DNA of 34,229 nucleotides from Rhodothermales bacterium (GTDB taxonomy: Bacteria > Bacteroidota > Rhodothermia > Rhodothermales > Bin80). The notes below the pieces were generated by a model. It was not told the DNA's origin, searched no databases, and saw only the letters and a list, made by a program, of their open reading frames with translations. A program made the position numbers and the translations under genes. How positions within the stretch are numbered: position 1 is the stretch's first letter; each line of letters starts with the position of its first letter. Below are positions 1 through 8,486 of this stretch, piece after piece. The DNA lies in NCBI GenBank assembly GCA_012271185.1, contig JAAXGV010000178.1:27601-61829 (forward strand), given 5' to 3'.

Positions 1-169
1 GCGGCACAATTACAATACTGCCATCCGGTTTGTGGTCGGTACGGCTTTTCGTATGCACAACGTTGAGGGTGCCAAGGCCAGGAACGGTGGCGGCCCGGTT
101 CTGGAGCAGCAGGCTGTGTACTGCATCCGCCAAGGCTCGCACGATCTCCTCTCTGTGGATGTGCTTCAT
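1..169 (-). CDS. HU-like (CCDC81-type) DNA-binding domain protein, N-terminal part only
   Basis: This minus-strand frame begins at an ATG whose complement ends at base 169 and runs off the left edge of the window, so only about 56 residues are visible. It is not in the ORF track because it is partial. The translation starts MKHIHREEIVRAL and contains VPGLGTLNVVHTKSR. A short helical N-terminus followed by a P-G-L/I-G-T-F/L strand motif is typical of the HU/IHF fold, in particular the CCDC81-like HU domain found at the N-terminus of many Bacteroidota proteins, often ahead of a membrane segment and a SPOR domain. The remainder, and so any SPOR domain, is outside the window. The gene diverges from the PfkB kinase across a 129-bp spacer. 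No strong ribosome-binding site is visible upstream. Family identification is by motif only. Confidence 0.6.
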   Translation of the reverse strand, partial: MKHIHREEIVRALADAVHSLLLQNRAATVPGLGTLNVVHTKSRTDHKPDGSIVIVP

Positions 170-298
170 CAGGTTTTTGCGCGTAAAAAGACACTAAAGA
201 TAAGCCACAGATGCCAATCAAATACGTCCCTTGCCTGCGGGGCAATGCCGTGTCTGGGGCGTTGAAAGCTGTAGCTGACAAACTGACGACGGAGGGCT

Positions 299-1222
299 AT
301 GCCTGCTGGTGTGCTTGTTGTTGGCACCGTCGCCTTTGATGTTATCGAAACGCCGTGGGAATCTGCCCGCGGCGTGCTCGGGGGCAGTGCCACGTATGTG
401 ACGCTGGCCGCACGCCTCTCTGGTGAGCCAGTAGGTCTTGTAGCAGTGGTGGGACGTGACTTCACCGAGGCGCATATGGCGGTACTCAGTACGCGTGGCG
501 TTGACTTGGCGGGCCTGCAGGTCGATCACTCGGGCAAGACATTCGCCTGGGGGGGACGGTATACGGCCGATCCCAATCACCGCACCACACTGTTCACTGA
601 GCTGAATGTGCTGGCTGCTTTTACCCCGCGTGTGCCGGACAGCTTTCTGAACAGCCGCATCGTATGCCTGGGCAATCTGGATCCCCGCATCCAGCTCAGC
701 GTGATGGAGGAAGTGCTGAACCCGGACCTTACGGTATGTGATACCATGAACTACTGGATTGCCAATGCTTCCGCTTCTCTGCGGCGTGTGCTGCAGCGCG
801 TGGACTGCCTGGTGATCAATGACGAGGAGGCGCGCCAGATCGCAGGGCACCACAACCTGATCAGTGCCGCCCGTGACATACGTGCCATGGGGCCGCGCAT
901 CCTGGTGATCAAGAAGGGGGAGCACGGGGCGATCATGTTCACGGGTGAGTCCGTTTTTGTGACACCGGCGTTTCCTGTGTCCCGCGTCAAGGATCCTACG
1001 GGCGCAGGCGATTCATTTTTGGGGGGCTTCTGTGGGCAGCTGGCCTGCGAACGGACGATCAGCGACGCAGCCCTCCGGCGCGCAGTATTGCGGGGAACGG
1101 TGATGGCATCCTTTGCCGTTGAGCACCTGGGTACGAATGGTCTGATGAACCTGGAGCAGCGCGACATCAGGCAGCGCCTGCATGTGCTTCGGCGTGCAGT
1201 AGCCTGGCCCGCGGGATGGTGA
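299..1222 (+). CDS. PfkB-family carbohydrate/nucleoside kinase
   Basis: The 307-residue product is a cytosolic ribokinase-fold kinase that would transfer the ATP gamma-phosphate to a sugar or nucleoside hydroxyl. The N-terminal half has the glycine-rich substrate region GVLGGSATYVTLAA (about residues 25-38). The C-terminal PfkB signature KDPTGAGDSFLGGF (231-244) is intact, with Asp238 as the expected catalytic base and the GAG as anion hole. Length is normal for the family. The ATG at 299 is preceded by GGAGGG at good spacing, so the start is well supported. The stop overlaps the start of the next lipoprotein gene by 7 bp, suggesting translational coupling. The substrate cannot be deduced: ribose, fructose, adenosine and other sugars are all used by this family. 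Confidence 0.85.
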   Translation: MPAGVLVVGTVAFDVIETPWESARGVLGGSATYVTLAARLSGEPVGLVAVVGRDFTEAHMAVLSTRGVDLAGLQVDHSGKTFAWGGRYTADPNHRTTLFTELNVLAAFTPRVPDSFLNSRIVCLGNLDPRIQLSVMEEVLNPDLTVCDTMNYWIANASASLRRVLQRVDCLVINDEEARQIAGHHNLISAARDIRAMGPRILVIKKGEHGAIMFTGESVFVTPAFPVSRVKDPTGAGDSFLGGFCGQLACERTISDAALRRAVLRGTVMASFAVEHLGTNGLMNLEQRDIRQRLHVLRRAVAWPAGW

Positions 1223-2145
1223 GGCTGCTGTGCATGGTGGTGGGCGTCGCAGGCCTGGCAGGCTGCGCGCAGCAAGTCCGGATAGAGGTTGTCCTGGACA
1301 AGCCGGACCCGGAGCGTCTGCTGCGTTTCTACTTCGGCAGCTATGTCGCGGGTAGTGGCGACCCGTTTGAAGCAGGGATCCTGTTCCGGCGTGGCAGGCG
1401 GTACTATGTTGATCCGGATGCGCTCGATGCCCAGATGCCGGGGATGGGCCCGGTGCTTGCCCGCTGCGCCCGCGCCGGCGTACTGTCCTGGGACAGCCTG
1501 GGCGTCTTCCTGTCCAGCACCTACTACCAGGCGCGCGGCTTGCCGCGCACCATGGAAGCCTTCAGGATGCAGTGGCCTTACAGGGAGTGGACAGCTGTTG
1601 AGGTGGACGGCCCGATGACACGGGCCCGGCGCCGTATCTTTGTTTCGGACAAGGCGATCCGTGCGGCCTTGGAAGCATACCGCCATGCCGGGGGCCGGCT
1701 GCGTTACCCCGACGGCACAGCCATTGTGGCCGATCATTACCAGGACAGCACGCTCATTGAGCATACCGCTATGGTGCGCCGCAGCGACGGGTACTGGGAC
1801 TTTGTCACCTATGCGGCTGATGGCACGCTGGCCACAACCACCCGGGCACTGCCGCGTGCGCTGGCCACGCCCCTGCAGTGCGTGGGCTGCCATTTCGGGA
1901 CGAAGCAGTTCGAGCCGGAGCGAAGCTTTCCAGACACGGTACCGCCAGCACCGGAGGGGCATCGTGTATATTACGTGGGGTCTGAGGCCCGTGACGCCGC
2001 AGTGGCACGACGCTTTGATGAGCACCGGCGCCGCAGTGACACGGTACTGGGACTGTATGCTACCATCTACGTGTCGCGTCTGCGGGCGGGCAGAGACACG
2101 CTGTCCGCAGCGGATCTGGCGCTTCTGAATGAACTGGGCCTGTAG
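1216..2145 (+). CDS. Cytochrome P460-like monohaem lipoprotein (tentative)
   Basis: The 309-residue product has a short lipoprotein signal peptide ending in the lipobox GLAGC (Cys17), so it should be lipid-anchored in the periplasm. A single c-type haem motif, CVGCH, lies at residues 222-226. Ahead of it is a segment with RYPDGTAIVADHY and DGYWDFVTYAADGT, which resembles the cytochrome P460 domain pattern (PDG-x-IV, then G-W-x-F, then CxxCH). In true P460 enzymes the haem is cross-linked to a lysine, and that residue cannot be verified here. The sequence continues about 80 residues past the haem motif, longer than simple P460 proteins. The frame overlaps the kinase stop by 7 bp. It may be an electron-transfer lipoprotein rather than an enzyme. 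The lipobox and haem site are seen; the P460 assignment is inferred. Confidence 0.65.
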   Translation: MVRLLCMVVGVAGLAGCAQQVRIEVVLDKPDPERLLRFYFGSYVAGSGDPFEAGILFRRGRRYYVDPDALDAQMPGMGPVLARCARAGVLSWDSLGVFLSSTYYQARGLPRTMEAFRMQWPYREWTAVEVDGPMTRARRRIFVSDKAIRAALEAYRHAGGRLRYPDGTAIVADHYQDSTLIEHTAMVRRSDGYWDFVTYAADGTLATTTRALPRALATPLQCVGCHFGTKQFEPERSFPDTVPPAPEGHRVYYVGSEARDAAVARRFDEHRRRSDTVLGLYATIYVSRLRAGRDTLSAADLALLNELGL

Positions 2146-2150
2146 CAGGT

Positions 2151-2519
2151 ATGGAGTCGCTTGGTACCGTCCGGCTGAAGAACGCGGTGTTTTTCGCACA
2201 CCATGGTGTGATGCAGGAAGAGCAGCGCACCGGCGGGCGCTACGAAGTGGATGTATCCATGGATCTGCGCTTCGAGGAGGCTGCTCAGACAGATGACCTG
2301 CACAAGACGGTGGACTACGAACGGGTATACCGTCTTGTGCAGGACCTGGTTATGCGCAACAGATTCTACCTTATTGAGCGGCTGGCTTTCCTTATTGCCC
2401 GGCGCATTCTGGGCGCGTTTGCCGTCGTTGAGCGTGTAGAAGTGACCGTCCGCAAGCCTAATCCCCCCATAGGTGGCACCAGCGATGCGGTGGAGGCAGT
2501 CTATCGGGCTACCAAGTGA
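2151..2519 (+). CDS. folB: Dihydroneopterin aldolase
   Basis: The 122-residue protein matches FolB in length and motifs. It would cleave 7,8-dihydroneopterin to 6-hydroxymethyl-7,8-dihydropterin plus glycolaldehyde in folate synthesis, as a cytosolic octamer. The family landmarks are present in order: NAVFFAHHGVMQEEQ near the N-terminus, DLHKTVDYERVY in the middle, LIERLA (the pterin-contacting Glu region) and the C-terminal VRKPNPPIGG containing the conserved catalytic lysine. It begins 5 bp after the P460-like gene and is probably in the same transcript. Its 3' end overlaps the end of the convergent maf gene by 11 bp. No other folate gene is in the window. Confidence 0.93.
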   Translation: MESLGTVRLKNAVFFAHHGVMQEEQRTGGRYEVDVSMDLRFEEAAQTDDLHKTVDYERVYRLVQDLVMRNRFYLIERLAFLIARRILGAFAVVERVEVTVRKPNPPIGGTSDAVEAVYRATK

Positions 2520-3102
2520 TCAGGTCTCCGTAATGACTCTTGAGCATCAGATACAGCCGGCGCAGCGGGAGACCCACCACATTGAAATAGTCGCCCCGGA
2601 TGCTTTTCACGAACAGGGCTCCCAGGTCATCCTGTATGCCGTAGGCACCGGCTTTGTCCATCGGCGCGCCTGTAGTGACGTAGCGTGCAATCTCCTGATC
2701 GGAAAGGTGTCCGAACGTCACCTCGGTCGACTCGGTGGCCGTAACGCTCCGTCCGCTGGCCTCATGAACCAGCGCGACTCCGGTGTGCACCGTGTGTACC
2801 GACCCGCTGAGGTGACGCAGGATGGAGGTGGCTTCATCATGGCTTGATGGTTTGCCTACGACCCGGCCTCGGTGTTCCACAACCGTGTCTGCACCCAACA
2901 CCAGGGCGTCCCGGCGGCGAACGCTGATCGCATGGGCCTTGCGCAGGGCAAGCGTCTGCACCTGGTTGTGCGGTGCAAGGCGGCTGGAGACCGCTTCGTC
3001 CACATCACCCGGTATTACATTGAATGGGATCCCCAGCTGCCGGAGCAGGTGCCGCCTGCGCGGCGACCTGGAAGCCAGTATGAAAACCTTGGTTAACTTC
3101 AT
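2509..3102 (-). CDS. maf: Maf-family nucleoside triphosphate pyrophosphatase (YhdE type)
   Basis: Maf proteins hydrolyse non-canonical or excess nucleoside triphosphates (dTTP/UTP in the YhdE branch) to monophosphate and pyrophosphate. Motifs seen from the chosen start are ILASRSPRRRHLL (8-20), LGADTVV (69-75), VVGKP, VHTGVAL, and the YhdE-like block APMDKAGAYGIQDDLGA followed by GDYFNVVGLPL near the C-terminus. The track ORF begins at 3168, but homologues start a few residues before the LAS-x-SPRR motif, so the ATG at 3102 (MKLTKVF) is preferred, giving 197 residues. The gene is convergent with folB (11-bp tail overlap) and divergent from parA with a 77-bp spacer that must hold both promoters. 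The extra 22 residues of the long form show no conserved motif. Confidence 0.92.
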   Translation of the reverse strand: MKLTKVFILASRSPRRRHLLRQLGIPFNVIPGDVDEAVSSRLAPHNQVQTLALRKAHAISVRRRDALVLGADTVVEHRGRVVGKPSSHDEATSILRHLSGSVHTVHTGVALVHEASGRSVTATESTEVTFGHLSDQEIARYVTTGAPMDKAGAYGIQDDLGALFVKSIRGDYFNVVGLPLRRLYLMLKSHYGDLITW

Positions 3103-3179
3103 GGATGATAACTGTGAAACAATGGTTGCGCTGAAGCAGCCTGACTTCCGGAGTTTGGCCTTCGCCATGACTGTGCCGC

Positions 3180-3965
3180 ATGCGTAACTCCCCGCCAGCC
3201 GTCGTAGCCATGTGCAATCACAAGGGGGGCACGGGTAAGACGACCTCGGTATTAAACATTGGCGCGGCCGCAGGACTGGCAGGGCTCAAGGTCCTGCTTG
3301 TTGACCTGGATCCACAGGGGTTTCTGTCCCGCATGGTGAGCCTTGATGAGCCTAGGCCGGAAGCGTCCTCGGCAGCATTCTTCAGTGCTTCATTCACAAA
3401 AAGCAGGCTGGTGCCCGCAGCGTTTAACGGCTTTGATGTCATTCCGGCTTCCCGTGCACTGACCAAGCGGATGAGAATGCTGAACCGCCCCACGGACCAC
3501 CTGTGGGTCAAGGAATCCGTCATGGAATACGACAGCTATGACCTCGTTGTGCTCGATACGGCTGCTGCCGCCACGGTGTTCAGCCTGGGTGCAATGGTGG
3601 CCGCGACGCTTTTGCTGATACCTGTGACACCAGAGATTCAACCGGTTCATGGTGCGGAAAGCGCCTGTGAGTCCGCACGCATCGTGCGTAAGACACTGAA
3701 TCCCGACCTGCCCGGTCCGCACTTCCTGCTTACTCAGGTCGATGCGCGAAAGCGTGCACACCACCATTACGGACATTACCTCCGCAACCGCTATGGCCAC
3801 CGCGTGCTGCGCTCGGTGATCCGGACCAACGCCGCGCTGGCCAGAGCATACGATTCAGGTAAGACTGTGTTCGAGTGCGACACACGCTCCCGTGGTGCGC
3901 AGGACTATGCAAACGCGGCCGATGAGGTTTTGCGCATCCTGGGACTGACGCTCGCGAAGGTATGA
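3180..3965 (+). CDS. ParA/Soj-family deviant Walker ATPase
   Basis: The 261-residue product has the ParA/MinD deviant Walker A CNHKGGTGKTT (12-22) with both lysines, the switch I-type VDLDPQG (41-47) and a hydrophobic Walker B strand YDLVVLDTAAA. Such ATPases dimerise on ATP and bind DNA or membranes to position chromosomes, plasmids or protein complexes. No parB, parS-like repeat or minE/noc partner is visible nearby, so this is an orphan ParA whose cargo is unknown. The ATG at 3180 follows the divergent maf start by 77 bp. The stop TGA shares an ATGA with the next gene, a membrane-anchored acylase, implying coupled translation. The switch motif SLGAMVAATLLLIPVTPE resembles ParA rather than MinD. 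The C-terminus has no obvious amphipathic membrane helix. Confidence 0.85.
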   Translation: MRNSPPAVVAMCNHKGGTGKTTSVLNIGAAAGLAGLKVLLVDLDPQGFLSRMVSLDEPRPEASSAAFFSASFTKSRLVPAAFNGFDVIPASRALTKRMRMLNRPTDHLWVKESVMEYDSYDLVVLDTAAAATVFSLGAMVAATLLLIPVTPEIQPVHGAESACESARIVRKTLNPDLPGPHFLLTQVDARKRAHHHYGHYLRNRYGHRVLRSVIRTNAALARAYDSGKTVFECDTRSRGAQDYANAADEVLRILGLTLAKV

Positions 3966-6370
3966 CGGTGCGCAAGGCCTGGCCGGTGCTGGGGTGGATC
4001 CTGGCAAGCGTGCTGCTGCTGTACATGCTGCATCAGCCCGTCGGGGGACTGCTCAGGATTGGTCCCCTGCTGGATCCCTGGGACGGGTTGTACCGGACAG
4101 CGCGCATGGCAGAGCACCCGCCGATGCTGGATGTGCGCATTGAGGGGCTGTCTGAGCCGGTAACAGTGGAACGGGATGGCCGGGGTGTGCCGCACATCTT
4201 TGCGGCAAACAGCTGGGATGCTGTCACGGCGCTGGGCTTTGTGGTTGCGCAGGACCGGCTGTTCCAGATGCAGTTTATGAGCCGCGTAGCTGCCGGCCGG
4301 CTGGCAGAGCTCTTTGGGCCGAGCTCAGTGCCGGCGGACCAGTACCTGCGCAGCATCGGCATGGAGCGGGCAGCACAGGCTGGCGCGAAGCGGGTGCGTA
4401 GCGAGAACAGCCTGGAGCTTCAGATCATCGACGCCTTTGCACGCGGCGTCAACGCATACATCAGCGGCCTTGCCGAGGCAACACTGCCCTTCGAGTTCAG
4501 GCTGTTTGACACTTGGCCTGAGCGCTACACCACCGTGGATGCGCTGCGCCTCATGCAATACTTCAACTATGACCTGTCATACCCTACGGATGATGCGGCG
4601 TACAGCATCCTGCGCGACCGGCTGGGGGAGGCAGACTATGCAGCGCTCTACCCGCTTCATTCGCCGCTCTATGTGCCGATCGTCCCGGAAGCATCCGAAA
4701 CCCGCGCCGCGAGGTTTCGGATGCCGGCACCGATACCAGGATCCGCACCCGCGCCACGCCCGCATCTCCCGCATGCCGAAGGCTTTCAGCCGGGCAAGGG
4801 CTCCAACAGCTGGGCGGTGTTTGGCGACCGATCTGCTACAGGTGCACCGCTGCTGGCCGGGGACATGCACCTGTCGCTGACCATGCCCAGCATCTGGTAT
4901 GAGGCTCATATCGTCACACCAGACATGAACATCTACGGCGTGCTTTCGCCAGGGACGCCGCTGCTTGTTGAAGCGTTCAATGACGATGTCGGCTGGGTTT
5001 ACACCAACACCGGCACCGATGCTGTTGACTTCTATACGCTCGAGCTGGATCAGTCCGGTGAGCGCTACCGGTTTGATGGTACCTGGCGGAACCTGACGGT
5101 CGAGATTGACACCATCCACGTCAGAGGTGCGGCCCCGGTCACCAGTACTATGGCACGCACACACTTCGGGCCGGTGGTGGAGACTGCCGCGGGAACGCTG
5201 GCTATGCGGTGGGCGGCCTATGAAGAGAACCGGGTGCTGCTTGCGCTCTGGGGGCTCGCCCACGCACGCAGTGTCCATGATGCGGACTCCGCCCTGCAGT
5301 ATTGGGGTACGCCCGGACAGAATGTGCTCTTTGCGGATGCTGCCGGCAATGTCGCGGTGCGTTCCGCCGGATTTGTGCCACTCCTCAAGGGTGGCGAAAG
5401 CCGTGCTGGCGTGCTCGATGGCACGACCAGCGCGGCCCAGTGGAGCAGCCGCATTCCGTATGCCGCACTGCCTGCTGCAATGAACCCCGTGCGCGGGTAC
5501 CTCGCCACCTCGAACCAGCAGCCGGCAACGCCGGCGTACCCATACTACCTGGGACATGACTGGCGTGCGGCATACCGGTCTTTGCGCCTGGATGAGCTGC
5601 TGAGCAGCAAAGAGGCGCACAGCCTGGAGGATATGAAAGCCTACCAGCGGGATGTACGTGTGGTACAGCATGCGCTGCTGGTGCCGCACCTGGATTCGCT
5701 GGACAGCTTGCCGACACCGGCCGCCAGGCTGCAAGACATGCTGATGGACTGGGATGGTGAGGCCTCCACGGACCGGAGTGAGCCGCTGGTGCTTTATACG
5801 CTTCTTGACATCCTGCAGGACATGTCCTGGGACGAGGACGTGTTCAGCGGCATGCCCAGGCCACGCGGAACCACCCTGTTCAGACTGCTGCAGGAGGGAT
5901 CGCCATGGCTGGACGTTGTGGCAACGCCTATGGTGGTGGAGGATGCGCAGGCCTTGTTGCGGCTGGCGCTGGTGGCGACCGCAGACACGCTTGCTGCACG
6001 GTACGGAAGCGACCCGTCCACATGGCGCTGGGGTGCGCATCACAAGCTGGTGGCACGCCACCTGACGCAGACGCCTGCGCTGAACAGTCTGTGGAGCCGG
6101 ACGTACGAATATCCTGGCTTTGACCAGACGGTCTCACCCGGCGATGGTCTGTCAGTCACCAAGAGCGCAAGCTGGCGTATGATTGTGGACTTTTCAGCGT
6201 ATCCGCCGCGCGGATATGGTGTCTACTTCGGAGGGCAAAGCGGGAACCCGTTCAGCAGATTCTACGACATGCAGAGCGAGACATATATCAGCTTTAGCTA
6301 TTATGATCTGGAAAAGCCTGCGGTGCCCGGCCAGATCAGTGCGATATCACTTGTCCGGATCCGACCATAG
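3962..6370 (+). CDS. Penicillin acylase-family Ntn hydrolase
   Basis: The 802-residue precursor belongs to the penicillin amidase/acyl-homoserine-lactone acylase family. An N-terminal hydrophobic segment (about 8-23, WPVLGWILASVLLLYM) serves as signal or anchor, so the enzyme acts in the periplasm. The alpha-chain contains VERDGRGVPHIFA and LGFVVAQDRLFQMQF, typical of the family. The autocatalytic cleavage site and nucleophile lie in GKGSNSWAVFGDRS, with Ser281 becoming the N-terminal nucleophile of the beta-chain. The beta-chain has LLAGDMHL and a conserved Asn-containing region (YLATSNQQPAT). Length is normal for this family (750-850). The start codon forms ATGA with the parA stop. Substrate is unknown: these enzymes deacylate beta-lactams, N-acyl amino acids or acyl-homoserine lactones. 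Confidence 0.93.
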   Translation: MTVRKAWPVLGWILASVLLLYMLHQPVGGLLRIGPLLDPWDGLYRTARMAEHPPMLDVRIEGLSEPVTVERDGRGVPHIFAANSWDAVTALGFVVAQDRLFQMQFMSRVAAGRLAELFGPSSVPADQYLRSIGMERAAQAGAKRVRSENSLELQIIDAFARGVNAYISGLAEATLPFEFRLFDTWPERYTTVDALRLMQYFNYDLSYPTDDAAYSILRDRLGEADYAALYPLHSPLYVPIVPEASETRAARFRMPAPIPGSAPAPRPHLPHAEGFQPGKGSNSWAVFGDRSATGAPLLAGDMHLSLTMPSIWYEAHIVTPDMNIYGVLSPGTPLLVEAFNDDVGWVYTNTGTDAVDFYTLELDQSGERYRFDGTWRNLTVEIDTIHVRGAAPVTSTMARTHFGPVVETAAGTLAMRWAAYEENRVLLALWGLAHARSVHDADSALQYWGTPGQNVLFADAAGNVAVRSAGFVPLLKGGESRAGVLDGTTSAAQWSSRIPYAALPAAMNPVRGYLATSNQQPATPAYPYYLGHDWRAAYRSLRLDELLSSKEAHSLEDMKAYQRDVRVVQHALLVPHLDSLDSLPTPAARLQDMLMDWDGEASTDRSEPLVLYTLLDILQDMSWDEDVFSGMPRPRGTTLFRLLQEGSPWLDVVATPMVVEDAQALLRLALVATADTLAARYGSDPSTWRWGAHHKLVARHLTQTPALNSLWSRTYEYPGFDQTVSPGDGLSVTKSASWRMIVDFSAYPPRGYGVYFGGQSGNPFSRFYDMQSETYISFSYYDLEKPAVPGQISAISLVRIRP

Positions 6371-6375
6371 CTGTT

Positions 6376-7917
6376 ATGCCCGATTATGCGGACCAGCGGT
6401 TTTCTTCCCGCTGGGGACTGCTTCTTAGTGTCCTGGGTATTGCCGTCGGCACGGGCAACATATGGCGCTTTCCGCGCATCGCAGCGACCAACAGCGGTGA
6501 TGACGGCGCCGGCGCTTTTCTGATCGCGTGGGTCATCTTTCTCTTTGTCTGGAGTGTGCCGCTGATTATTGCGGAGTATGGCCTGGGCCGCAAAGGCCGG
6601 AGGGGTGTCGTGGGCACCTTCGCGAAGCTTGCAGGCGGCCGTTACGCATGGATGGGCGCGTTCCTTGGTTTCGTGGCCGCGGCGATCATGTTCTATTACT
6701 CGGTGGTGGCCGGCTGGTGCATATACTATTTCCTGAATATGACCACCAGCGCCTTGCCGCTTACCCTTGAGGCAGGCCAGGGCGTCTGGGATTCGTTCCA
6801 GAGCAGCGGCTTGCCCATCGTGTTTCATGCGCTGGCGATGGGGCTCGGCGCCGTAGCTGTATGGAAGGGTGTGCGCTCCATCGAAAAGGTCAACAAGGTG
6901 CTCATTCCAACACTCATCGTCATTGTGCTGGTTGCGCTGGTCCGGACACTGACGCTGAGTGGCGCCTGGGAAGGGGTGCGCTTCCTGTTTACACCGGACT
7001 GGCCCACGCTGGCCAGACCCAGGACATGGCTGGAGGCGCTGACCCAGAATGCCTGGGATACCGGTGCAGGCTGGGGCCTGATACTGACCTACGGCGCGTA
7101 TATGAAGAGCAGGTACGGCGTAGTGAAAAACTCGCTCATAACGGGTGTGGGTAATAACACGGTATCTATACTGGCGGCCATCATCATCTTTGGTGTGGCA
7201 TTTGCCATACTGGGCCAGAATATGTCGCAGCCGGAGGTTCTGGAGGTTATGCGCACCAGCGGGCCTGCCGCAACGGGTCTGACGTTCATATGGATGCCGC
7301 AGCTCTTTGCCCGGATGCCTGCTGGAAACCTGTTTGCGATGCTCTTCTTCCTGGGCCTGTCTTGTGCAGCTTTCAGCTCGCTGATCTCCATGATCGAGAT
7401 GGTGTCCCGGATTGTGGTGGACTTCAAGGTGCGTCGCAGCCACGCCATCATTGGCGTATGCACCGCCGCGTTTGCGCTGGGCATTCCGTCCGCACTCAAC
7501 CTCGGGTTTTTCGAGAACCAGGACTTTGTCTGGGGCGTGGCCCTGATGCTCTGTGGTGCTTTTGTGGCGTTTGCCGTCATGCGGCAGGGCGCCCGCCGGT
7601 TCCGTGAAGAGGTGATAGACAACCTTCCGGGGGATTGGAACGCCCGGCGTCCATGGGACCACATCATCATGTATGCCATTCCGGCGCTGGCTGTGCTGCT
7701 CCTTGGCTGGTGGCTGTGGCTATCCGCTACGGTGTATGCCCCTGATACCTGGTTTGACCCCATGGACCCGTTCAGTGTAATGACGTGCCTGGCCCAGTGG
7801 GGCATCGTACTGCTCGCGTTTGTCCTGCTGAACCGCTGGATGAACCGCCGCATGGCCTTGGAAGCGAAGCCGTCGGCACTATTTTTGCCACCAGACAGTC
7901 AAAAATGGGAGGCATGA
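6376..7917 (+). CDS. Neurotransmitter:sodium symporter (NSS/SNF) family transporter
   Basis: The 513-residue integral membrane protein carries the diagnostic TM1 unwound-helix motif LGIAVGTGNIWRFPRI near residue 20, where NSS transporters bind Na+ and the amino-acid or amine substrate. About twelve hydrophobic segments follow, consistent with the LeuT fold. They include AWMGAFLGFVAAAIMFYYSVVAGW (TM3 with a Tyr near the substrate site) and LSCAAFSSLISMIEM (TM8 region with small and Ser residues that typically ligate Na2). It would import a small amine or amino acid with sodium across the inner membrane. It starts 5 bp after the acylase stop and shares ATGA with the next gene. An acylase followed by an amino-acid transporter could handle released products, but this is only inference. 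Confidence 0.92.
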   Translation: MPDYADQRFSSRWGLLLSVLGIAVGTGNIWRFPRIAATNSGDDGAGAFLIAWVIFLFVWSVPLIIAEYGLGRKGRRGVVGTFAKLAGGRYAWMGAFLGFVAAAIMFYYSVVAGWCIYYFLNMTTSALPLTLEAGQGVWDSFQSSGLPIVFHALAMGLGAVAVWKGVRSIEKVNKVLIPTLIVIVLVALVRTLTLSGAWEGVRFLFTPDWPTLARPRTWLEALTQNAWDTGAGWGLILTYGAYMKSRYGVVKNSLITGVGNNTVSILAAIIIFGVAFAILGQNMSQPEVLEVMRTSGPAATGLTFIWMPQLFARMPAGNLFAMLFFLGLSCAAFSSLISMIEMVSRIVVDFKVRRSHAIIGVCTAAFALGIPSALNLGFFENQDFVWGVALMLCGAFVAFAVMRQGARRFREEVIDNLPGDWNARRPWDHIIMYAIPALAVLLLGWWLWLSATVYAPDTWFDPMDPFSVMTCLAQWGIVLLAFVLLNRWMNRRMALEAKPSALFLPPDSQKWEA

Positions 7918-8486
7918 TGCTTAGACTCTTGATTCTGTCTGCGATGGCCGCGGTCATCACAGATGCGCAGGCCCAGGCGCTGCAGGTGGGAAGCACGCTG
8001 CCTGCGCAGGGACATACGGTCCAGCATGCCGCAGGCGGACAGGCCACAGTGTCGTCGCTGCTGGGTGCGGGAGGAACAGTGTTCATCTTCTGGAGCAACA
8101 GCTGCCAGTGGACAACAGGATATGAGCAGCGGGTGAAGGAGCTGCACGCAGCAGCAGCGGGCAGGGGTGTTTCGGTTGTGCTCGTTAACAGCAACGATGC
8201 GGGGGCCTTCCCCGAAGAGTCACAGGCATACAGCGCCGCCAAGCAGTACCCGCTGCGCTATGTGCACGATCCGGGCGCGGTCCTGGCCAGGGCGCTCGGT
8301 GCGTACCGGACCCCCGAGGTGTTCGCCTTCAGTAGCAGTCGCGTCCTGGCCTATTCCGGGGCTATTGACGATTCGGCAGGCGATGCGAGTGCCGTGACGC
8401 GGTCCTATGTGGAGGAATTTCTGGCAGGTCGGGCTCCTGCACCGACAAAAGCGTTTGGATGCCGGATACGCTTTCCAGACAGCTGA
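7917..8486 (+). CDS. Secreted redoxin / PRX-like thioredoxin-fold protein
   Basis: The 189-residue product has a Sec signal peptide (MLRLLILSAMAAVITDAQAQ, cleavage after AQA) and a thioredoxin fold. The segment FIFWSNSCQWTTGYEQRV aligns with the N-x-C-x(4)-x-Y-x-x-R motif of peroxiredoxin-like redoxins. Only one Cys (63) is in the active-site loop. A second (182) sits in the C-terminal FGCRIRFPDS, matching the GCxIK tail of the same family, so the two may form a disulfide. The track ORF starts far upstream at 7785 inside the symporter. The ATGs at 7905, 7914 and 7917 are the realistic starts. ATG 7917 has GGGAGG four bases upstream and is preferred, while 7914 makes an ATGA overlap. It probably handles periplasmic thiol redox; no partner is evident. 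Confidence 0.8.
   Translation: MLRLLILSAMAAVITDAQAQALQVGSTLPAQGHTVQHAAGGQATVSSLLGAGGTVFIFWSNSCQWTTGYEQRVKELHAAAAGRGVSVVLVNSNDAGAFPEESQAYSAAKQYPLRYVHDPGAVLARALGAYRTPEVFAFSSSRVLAYSGAIDDSAGDASAVTRSYVEEFLAGRAPAPTKAFGCRIRFPDS

Noticed and set aside
751-2199. 482-aa minus-strand ORF
   Set aside because: Antisense to the PfkB kinase and the haem lipoprotein, both of which have clear family motifs; it has no domain.
4577-6061. 494-aa minus-strand ORF
   Set aside because: Antisense to the penicillin-acylase gene, with His/Arg/Gln-rich composition and no domain; a GC-rich shadow ORF.
6301-7662. 453-aa minus-strand ORF
   Set aside because: Antisense to the NSS symporter, which carries the TM1 signature; His-rich shadow.
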